From positions 992,001 to 1,056,000 of the forward strand of contig NC_077222.1 in NCBI RefSeq assembly GCF_024763615.1: a stretch of 64,000 nucleotides of DNA, written 5' to 3'. The notes below the pieces were generated by a model that saw only the letters and a list, made by a program, of their open reading frames with translations, did not search any database and was not told the DNA's origin. This document shows positions 56,401 through 64,000 of this stretch, in pieces (position 1 is the first letter of the stretch; each line of letters opens with the position of its first letter). The DNA comes from Phlebotomus papatasi (taxonomy: Eukaryota > Arthropoda > Insecta > Diptera > Psychodidae). A program made the position numbers and the translations under genes.

Positions 56401-57430
56401 AAGTGTACAGTAGTGTATGTATTCCACTGAATGAGAATTCTTATGTTGATTCCATTGACTCTCAAGTACTCGCTATCATTCCCAAGGCGACGACAATACA
56501 GATAAATAATTCACAGCGGCCTAAATTAAAGTCCCAACCTCTGAGAAAAGGGTGGATGGGGTGGAAAAAATGCCATGCATCTGCAACCCCCTGGTTTAAT
56601 TGTTTTGCAGAAAGGACATGGGGGGTGCTAAAGTTGCATTCGCCTCGGAAAGTGCAATAAAACAACCAGACCATTTCCCTTCTTTGGCTTTCCAGCGAAG
56701 ATTTAGTAGATTGTTGTCTGCGCAGGAGTAGGGGTTAACTAACCCCCCTAGCCCCAGACTGCACCTTTTGTCTATTGTCTATTTTTTGGCGCGATAGTGA
56801 CCTAGGTTGGAAATCATCAAAGAGGGAGAAAATGTTGGTCAAACTTCTGCACGCGATACAAAGACACAAACACCAATGAAAATGATTGATTGTCCTGTCC
56901 TGACACATCTCTCTTCAGCTTCTTCGGAAAATCCGGGTGAACCCATGAAATTCCTTCCACTCCTAGAAAATAAGTACATCCCTGGGCATCCGACCCTGGA
57001 TGAACTGCACATTTCATCCCTTCGGCTGGAGGGGCTCTCAGAATATCGAGAACAACGAGACACTGTGGTAATGTGTCAAAATCCTAATTTATTGCCTCCA
57101 TCCTGTCGACTTCAGAGCCCACAAATACAGGCACATCTCTGGGAAGAATAGGCAAAACCTATTGAAATTTGTGCAAATTCATTTTTTATCGCCAAATGCA
57201 CCAAATGTCATAAATAACTCGGCAATTTCCCATTGAGTGCCCGATTTCATTATGGCCAGGAGTTTATTCAATCAATAATTCCATTTTCATTGAGATATCA
57301 TCCATATTCGGAACATTTTATTTCCGACTGTACTTCATCTCTTTGCCATTTGCCCCATTCATGACAATTTGATTAAAAGCTCATATTGCTGAATAAAAGC
57401 TCAATTGAGGGTTATTGAAAGCACAAACCT
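56401..57430. promoter_or_regulatory. Intergenic single-copy island
   Basis: Mixed composition, no dispersed repeat. A + strand frame at 56807-57151 (114 residues) and a shadow on the - strand have no recognisable domain. Candidate regulatory DNA. Confidence 0.25.
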
Positions 57431-57589
57431 ACTTCAGGAGTGTAAGCCAAAAAGCAATCCTAGGGCGACACTTAATAATATCTTGGATAATAAGATACAA
57501 CCCCTAAAATTTTTAGCTTAGCATTTAGGAACTTTAGGAACTTAAAGTTTTTTGACTAGTTCAGTTTATAAGAAAACATTTTAAACTTA

Positions 57590-58470
57590 TGTGGTTGAGC
57601 ATCTCGAAAATTTCCTAAGATATTAGATATATCTCAAGATTTCATTACAAGAATTCATATAAGCCAAATTGACGTATCTTCTAGGCACACCCTTTTTAAA
57701 TCTTGTTCTGGTTACTTTTTTTTTAGTTTTATTAAAAAAACCTAAGATCCAAAATATGAATTTTTATCATAATATCTTAATATAAAAATCCTAATAAGTT
57801 CATTCTAATTTTTTTTAGGTAAGTTCCTTAATTTTTCATCAGGATTATGAATAATATTGGTAACCTCTCTATATTTAACATAAGTTAATTCTAGTTTAAT
57901 TGAGCATCTCAAAAACTTTCTAAGGTGAAAGATATATCTGAAGATTTGAATGCCAAACTTCCTATAAATTCACTTTAAATTTATTTTAGATAAATCCTTC
58001 AACTTCATATAAGGTTTTTAATAATTTTAGATAATTTCACTATATTTCATATAATTTTAATCTAATTTGATTGAGCATCTCAAAAATTTTTTAAGGTGAA
58101 AGATATATCTCAAGTTCTTAATGCAAAACTTCCTATAAATTCACTTTAAGTTTATTTCAGGTAATCCATTTAACTTGCTATTAGGTTTTTTATTATTTTC
58201 GATAATTTCATTATATTTTACATCACTTTAATATAATTTGATTGAGCATCTCAAAAATTTTCTAAGATGAAAGATATATCTCAAGTTATTAATGCAAATC
58301 TTCCTATTAATTCACTTTAAGTTTATTTTAGGTAATCCATTCAACTTTTTATTAGGTTTTTGATTATTTTCGATAATTTCGTTATATTTTACATTATTTT
58401 AATCTTATTTTTTTGAACATCTCAAAAAGTTCCTAAGGTGAAAGATATATCTCAAGATTGAATATCAATC
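57590..58470 (+). repeat. Diverged tandem array, period about 170 bp
   Basis: TTGAGCATCTCRAAAA followed by TTYCTAAG and AAAGATATATCT recurs at about 57593, 57900, 58071, 58241 and 58414, i.e. steps of 307, 171, 170 and 173. Units are perhaps 75-85 % alike. No coding frame. The same unit appears inverted at 59938-60350. Confidence 0.8.
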
Positions 58471-58479
58471 GAAATTTTG

Positions 58480-59930
58480 ATAAACTAAAAGTGATGACTT
58501 TGTTTTTATTGAGAATTAATAGTACATTTATTTTAATATTCGCCTCTTCGGCTCACAATCTACCAACGATCAATACATTTCTTGCTTTCAGTTGTAGCTT
58601 TTGACGAAGGTTTAGCTTAAAGCACGGTGCGTTTCTGTGATATTCTCCTCAGCATCGCAAACATTTCAACGAAAAACCAGAGAGCTCAACAAGAGAGGGC
58701 GATTTTTTCCTCAAATTCAAATAATTTAGCAGGAGTCAAGAGGTCAGGAAGCTCTTGTTTTGCCAATTCTTCACTGGAATGCTTGCGAAGATTCGAGTTA
58801 GGGATTTTTTCAGGCGAGATATTTAGCAAAGGCGAAAAAAAGGTTGATTCGGTGTGAATGGGGAATTGCATGATGATTAATGATTGCAAAAGGCCTCTGG
58901 TTAATTGACATTGAGACTTTTAAACCATTTGCACTTGTCACTCTTCTGGTGCGCCCTCAAGAAAGGGTTGTCCGTCCTCCTTTTTTTTCCCGGTTACATC
59001 GGAATTCATCCTCATTTTATGTTTTATGAGCACTTCTCAAATGTGCTGTGCACATGGCACATTTTTTTTTATCTCAGGAACACTGATGATATTTGAACTC
59101 GGGTGTCTCTTGGCCAAAATGCACTTTTCATCGCCTGGATTGTCCTCTCCCAAGATAAAGTCACCCTTTGAACATTCTGGTTTGACCGAAATCATAAACG
59201 GATACTCTTTGCCAATCGTGAACCCCATCGTAAAATCATCCGCCAAAATGAGTTGGTGGTTGGGTATCTCGGGAAAAGACTGTCTCTGACAGGTAGAAGC
59301 AGGAAAAGTGTCAATTTCCGCTCCCTCACAATCCTCACAAACCTCAACAAAACAGGCACTTTTGTCAGGAGCACCCTCGTGAAGGCTCCCAAATGACCGA
59401 ATTTGCCACTTGTCGCAGAATTTATGCCAAGTCAATGTCTGACTTAATGACATAATTATTGGTATCTCTTCACCCAAGTTATATGACGGAAAAAAGAGCG
59501 TTACAACCCCACAACAATTCAATTAGTGGGATGGTTTGTGACAAAAAAGGGGTTATACTAGCGCTATGACTTGCGCCTCCCGTGAAATTCCACCGGCTCC
59601 ACTCTGACTCCACGATAAGCCGCCCAAATCATTCGTCATTCATTTCCTGACACCGCGGTGTCGTCTCGGAGATCGCGAACAAGTGCCATTACATTGCACC
59701 ATCAGTGACAGAGGGCATCAGCACAAAAACGCGCGCGGAACCTTGCGAAAGATACAATTTCGGAGACAAATCACATAACTGATGAGCGTATGTGGGAACC
59801 GCAGCTTTTTCTCCCATCCACCATGACTTTCCGCCCATCACGTAACTCTTTGAATAAAGTTGATGAAAAACCATTGGATTTTTGTTCAAGTTCTTAAACT
59901 TAATTGACAGGTTTGACACCCTATCTTGCG
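58480..59930. promoter_or_regulatory. Single-copy island between inverted arrays
   Basis: A mixed-composition block with TGATTAATGATTG at 58874-58886. The longest frame, 59037-59522 on the - strand (161 residues), has Cys and acidic residues but no family I recognise, and a + frame overlaps it. Candidate regulatory element or, less likely, an unrecognised exon. Confidence 0.3.
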
Positions 59931-59937
59931 ATATATC

Positions 59938-60350
59938 TTTGGCCTTAGAAAATTTCAGAGATACTCAATCAAATAGGATTAGAATAATACTAAATATTGT
60001 GAAATTATAAGAAAAGTTGGAATTCCAGATTGGAAACTAAAGATGCCCAAGTAATACAAAGATAATGTAAATAAACTGGAATTTTGTAATAAAACTTTTA
60101 GTAAAATCTTTGGTCTTAGAAAATTTCGAAAATGCTCAATTAAATTGGATTGGACTGATGCTAAGTATTGTTAAATTACAGGAAATAATATAATTCCTGA
60201 TTAGAAACTAAAGGCAATTGAGTAATAAAAAATATTAAAATAAATTTAAATTTTCTAATTACATGTTTACTAATATCGTAGGTCTTAGAAAATTTATAAG
60301 ATGCTCGATGAAATAAAATTAAAGTAATTCTAAGTATCGTGAATTTCTTC
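59938..60350 (-). repeat. Inverted array of the 170-bp family
   Basis: CTTAGAAAATTTC recurs at about 59944, 60114 and 60283 (steps 170 and 169). Each is followed by words such as ATGCTCAATTAAAT, the complement of the TTGAGCAT unit at 57590-58470. About 2.5 units, more diverged than the left array. Confidence 0.7.
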
Positions 60351-60970
60351 AATAAATTAAATTCCTCCTTATTTTTTTTATTTATTTTATGATATTAGGA
60401 AAAGCTCTGATGTTATAAAGTTTCAGTAATTAATAATAACTATGCAAAATAATTTTCTTTTAGATTATACTTCTATATTAGTTGCTCGAAACAAAAAAAG
60501 ATTGAAAAGTTAATTAAAATTTCCATAATAAACGTGAATTAATTTCAAAGGGTGACTTATGATATGATATTTAATAAATTTATTATGACTGCAAGAAAAT
60601 GTTAAGTTAAATCTTTAGCCTTATCCGATTTCTATGGAGGTCAAAAATCTCAAATTTAAATATTTAATATAATAAAATTATAAAAAAATATGTCTGTTTC
60701 CGAAAAAAATATCTTCTTAAAAATCTTTTTTACAAAAAAATCATAATTATTACATAATTTTATCATCTATTTATAAGGAAAGAGCACCCCGGATCGGAAT
60801 GTGTAAAATTCATTGTATAGACATTCTTTTTTTTCAATAAATCCAAATCTAAATCTAAATCTAGTTGAAATATATCTATCTTTTTCTATATTTATCTATA
60901 TCTTTATCTAGCCGTAAAATCCTATTTGATATTTTTGTGTTTTCTAATCGGTATATTAGTGATCCATTTA
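60351..60970. other. AT-rich spacer
   Basis: Contains CAATAAATC followed by (TAAATC)n near 60836-60862, which resembles a polyadenylated retroposon tail, but no body is recognisable. Confidence 0.35.
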
Positions 60971-60976
60971 ACTATA

Positions 60977-61200
60977 CAGTGGCGGCCAAAAAAATAGAAT
61001 CACTCTTGAAAACTTGAGTTTTTAAGTTATTTCTAGTATGTTAAAAAAATAATTTAGAAATGTTAAAAGTAATTGCCTTACGTCGAAAAAGTAGAGTACT
61101 GGCAGCAAATGTATGTATTTTTGCTCAGAATGCGTCAATAGTGATGTTCTGCTGGGACAAAAAAATAGAATCACTTTCATTTATAATCATAAACTGAAAT
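60977..61200. mobile_element. Tc1-like transposon end with IR/DR pattern
   Basis: Starts CAGTGGCGGCC after TA (60975-60976). CAAAAAAATAGAATCACT occurs at 60987-61004 and again at 61158-61175, 171 bases apart. Such paired direct repeats in a long terminal repeat are the IR/DR layout of Tc1-like elements. Neither the other end nor a transposase is in view. Confidence 0.65.
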
Positions 61201-61617
61201 ATATTTCGAGTATTTCAAAAATAAAAAAATTTAGTGTAATGCCAGTAATTATTTAGTATCTTGACAATTAATTTTTCAAGTTTTGAAAAAGGAAACTATG
61301 AGAAATTGAAGAAAATGTAGAACTTTCTCGTTAAAGGCTCTATTAGATTTTTGAGGCTAAGAAAGCATAGAATGATCGTAAAAGTCATAGCTGACCACAG
61401 TAAATTACGAAAATCACTAATCTGTAGCACAATATAGTGTTTACGTAAACATAAGACACGGAATTTTGACAGCAATCGGTTCCACGGGCCAATGGTATTA
61501 AGGAAACAACAATTCTGGATTTTTGAATCTTTCAATGTGGTAAAATCAACCTAGCATTCCTTCGCAAGGTATTCATTAGGAAAAATAAAGTTAGAAAGGT
61601 CCTCAAGTAAGACTAGT

Positions 61618-61717
61618 GCAATGCCTCAGATTTTCCGAAAAGAGCCATGAGTTTAGTCCATAAGAAAAAAATAAGTTGTCCGAAGCTTAAGTCGCCTGAA
61701 GGAGCGCATTTTCTCTG
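61618..61717. mobile_element. Family A MITE fragment
   Basis: CAATGCCTCAGATTTTCCGA to GTCCGAAGCTTAAGTCGC, then a degraded GAAGGAGCGCATTTTCTCT end. Right half of family A only. Confidence 0.5.
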
Positions 61718-61785
61718 TAATAGACGTATGTACTAACAGTAAGTGGTTATTAAAAGAGGTAAAATTATTTACATTAATAGACATT

Positions 61786-62039
61786 GACTGGTATAAATAA
61801 TAGGATCATCAAGGATCATTTGAAAAGTATCATTTATTTTAACTAAATAATAAATTAATAAAAACAATGAAATGTCGTCTTAGGTGTTAACTATGATAAG
61901 AGAAATATCTTCTGAGTAATAAGTTTATGATAAAACATGTTACATTATGATAAATGCGCATTAAAAGTATGAAATTTGATCTATCCTTTCTAAAAGGATC
62001 AATTTTGGATCAATATTATCCTTTTATTTTCTTGCAGTG
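61786..62039. mobile_element. MITE family O copy 2
   Basis: GACTGGTATAAATAATAGGA on the left and GGATCAATATTATCC...TTGCAGTG on the right resemble 33203-33362. 254 bp, with extra interior sequence. Confidence 0.45.
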
Positions 62040-62117
62040 ATGTTAAATAAATTAATAATTTTAATAGTTCGGATTCTATATTTCCAAGTTCTTACTTTTA
62101 ATAGCTTTTCAAAGGTA

Positions 62118-62332
62118 GGGTGGTGACATTACTTGTGGCCTATCTTTACTTATGGCCATGTCGCGATTTTTGTAAGAAAAATTATGCCGAAAACCAAACA
62201 AAATATGATGTGTTATAATATCACATCAGATATTTTTAATTTTGAGCTTTTTCAAAATCATTTTCTGACATTGAAAAGTTTTTGTAGGGAGGCCATAAGT
62301 AAAGACAGAGGCCACAAATAATATCACCACAC
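62118..62332. mobile_element. Palindromic MITE, family R
   Basis: Starts GGGTGGTGACATTACTTGTG; the arms share CTTTACTTATGGCC and its inverse. TA on both sides (62116-62117, 62333-62334). TIR about 43 bp, 215 bp in total. The 62-residue + frame across it is not a gene. Confidence 0.75.
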
Positions 62333-62639
62333 TACATCCATCAGTATTTTGAAGGTACAGTTGAAGATATGAGACATAGTTATTTAACAATTATAAAAGA
62401 AAAGTAAATATTGAAAGAAAAAAAGTCAAGCGATTAATTTAACAAAATTCATCAAAAATTAGAGTGAAAAATCAAGTCCGACCTGTGAACTATTGCTCCA
62501 TACAAGTAAATCAAAATCAAATTATTCTTCGATTATAATGCAAAACTTTATTGCAAAATTCTTTTTGATCCGCGATGTAACGAGCCTCTACCACACGATT
62601 TTTTAACACCTACGACTATTGTGGTATAAAGCGGCACTT

Positions 62640-63300
62640 CTGATAAAAATTCTCGTGAGATTTTAAATATAAATTCAAATTGATTGATTGTTGGTCAAAT
62701 AGAGTGTGACCCCTTTGGTGGTTGTGTAATCAAACAAGTCAACTCCATCTCCCTTGGGACACTGGAGGGTCATCGAGAATCCTTCAGGAAAATCATCGCA
62801 TTTCATTTGAATATACATTCTAACAACCCCTTTTGCCTATATAAAACACATAATCCAGGCCCACCCTCGATAGCACTATCGAGTGACGGCATTTACAATG
62901 TGTGATCAAATATCACGAGATGAAAAATGTTTTGGGCAGGAAGAGGGGAGAGTTTGATGGGTGGAAAAATCCCAGTGAGAGACAATAAATGCCACCCCCT
63001 TTTTTTGGGGAAACATGTGCGCGTAATACGCAAACATGTAGCGAAAAATTTATATTAAAAATGTTTTCAATATGTCGAAATGACTATATAATACGATCTC
63101 GCCGATTTATCTAATTTGACACACGCATCCCCAAGCGCGAAAAATTTGAAATTTAAATTTTCCACCAACCCTCCACTCTGCGGAAAATCCATCCAGATTT
63201 TTCCTCCATGCACACGCGTGTCTCTGTGAATTGAATATTATATTAATAAAATATCTCCGTCACAGAAATTTTGATTATTCAATCATAGGTATCAATTTGC
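62640..63300. promoter_or_regulatory. Intergenic single-copy island
   Basis: A mixed block with a small palindrome (TCGATAGCACTATCGA, 62868-62883). The 73-residue + frame is not recognisable. Candidate regulatory DNA. Confidence 0.25.
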
Positions 63301-63500
63301 CCAGTTTAATCTGCTAAACATTTTTTATAATGCTCGAAAAATGGAACAAGATGTAAGATCTGTGGATTTATTGATATATTTCTTTTCTGCCTTTCCAGTT
63401 TGGAGAACGAACTATAGACGAAAATATCCCATTGAACATTTGTAAAAAGTTTTTTTTTAATATTGAGATATATGTTTTGTGTTAGAAAATTTGCGAGATA

Positions 63501-63692
63501 GGGGAAAGGAATCTCCCTTCGAATGTTCATGCCTTCGAATAATGTGAATTTTCTTTTATTTTTCCTAACACATTTCTATTAAATATTAGTTAGCTCATTA
63601 TCAAATATAATTATGTGTAAGTCTCTTAGCAAAATCAAAGAAAATTCACATTATTCGAAGGTATGAACATTCGAAGGAAGAGTACATTCCTC
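63501..63692. mobile_element. Foldback MITE, family B copy 2
   Basis: Starts GGGGAAAGGAATCTCCCTTC, ends with the near inverse, flanked by TA (63499-63500, 63693-63694). The arms of about 70 bp share TTCGAATAATGTGAATTTTC. 192 bp; more complete than 4179-4367. Confidence 0.75.
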
Positions 63693-63694
63693 TA

Positions 63695-64000
63695 CTCAAT
63701 CAAATTAGATGGAATTGTCTCATATTAAACTGAAATTAATTTTAATATGAAAAGCTTAAAATAGGTAGTAACATGAATTTTCTTTATAAAACTAAAATAG
63801 GAATGATCCGTTTTTACCTAGATTTGTATCATCTTATTTTAAAAATAGTTATTTGTGAATAATCAAAAAATAATTTCTAAATATAATTTTTACTAGCATA
63901 AAAATGTTGTAAATATATCCAGAAAGATATGTATAATAAAATCTTGAGCACAAATATATTAAAGTATTAAAAATTCTTAAACTTGTCTAACCCTCTCTTT
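63695..64000. other. AT-rich end of window
   Basis: No feature seen. Confidence 0.4.

Noticed and set aside
7315..58881. TGATTAAT Exd-Hox composite words in several islands
   Set aside because: At this A+T content roughly nine occurrences are expected by chance in 64 kb on both strands, about what is seen, so there is no enrichment.
59037..59522. A 161-residue - strand open frame
   Set aside because: Not recognisable as any family and overlapped by + strand frames; may be chance in less AT-rich DNA.
1..64000. mir-10, expected near Dfd and Scr
   Set aside because: The conserved mature sequence was not found on either strand; it probably lies outside the window on the other side of Dfd.

Overview
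The window is eukaryotic, AT-rich (visibly above 65 % A+T) and dominated by one split gene, the insect Hox gene Deformed (Dfd), on the + strand. Five coding exons (2385-2838, 7696-7796, 7891-8077, 30960-31288, 31415-31648) join in frame with GT-AG introns into a 434-residue protein. It has the Dfd N-terminus MSSFLMGYP, the hexapeptide core YPWM, a complete 60-residue Dfd-class homeodomain and the C-terminus DYDLTAL. A second gene is certain: the microRNA gene mir-993 on the - strand (about 50740-50826), recognised from both mature arms. Both are Antennapedia-complex genes, so the window is an insect Hox-cluster segment. Protein similarity to Drosophila Dfd and the exact miR-993-3p suggest a dipteran; the compact cluster and shorter protein would fit a nematoceran such as a sand fly, but the species is inference.

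Layout. 1-1239: AT-rich repeats, including a piggyBac-like MITE. 1300-2384: probable core promoter and 5' leader of Dfd with three short upstream ORFs. 2385-31648: Dfd, with introns of 4.9 kb, 94 bp, 22.9 kb and 126 bp. 31649 to about 32560: probable 3' UTR. 32.6-64 kb: intergenic Hox-cluster DNA with no protein gene I can support.

Non-coding DNA alternates between two kinds. AT-rich stretches are full of short inverted-repeat elements, mostly flanked by TA dinucleotides. At least a dozen families are visible, many in two to five copies and several nested inside each other. Less AT-rich single-copy islands (for example 21.3-22.2, 24.9-26.3, 38.6-39.7, 45.1-46.1, 50.6-51.7, 54.5-55.2, 56.4-57.4, 58.5-59.9 and 62.6-63.3 kb) have no convincing coding sequence and are the best candidates for Hox cis-regulatory elements.

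The large Dfd intron holds a 3.75-kb array of about 25 nearly identical 148-bp repeats, flanked by a diverged 250-330 bp direct duplication. A second, older tandem family of about 170 bp forms two arrays in opposite orientation around the 58.5-59.9 kb island. A tRNA-derived SINE with clear target-site duplications lies at 55.66-55.99 kb. No tRNA or rRNA gene, CRISPR array or second homeobox gene was seen.
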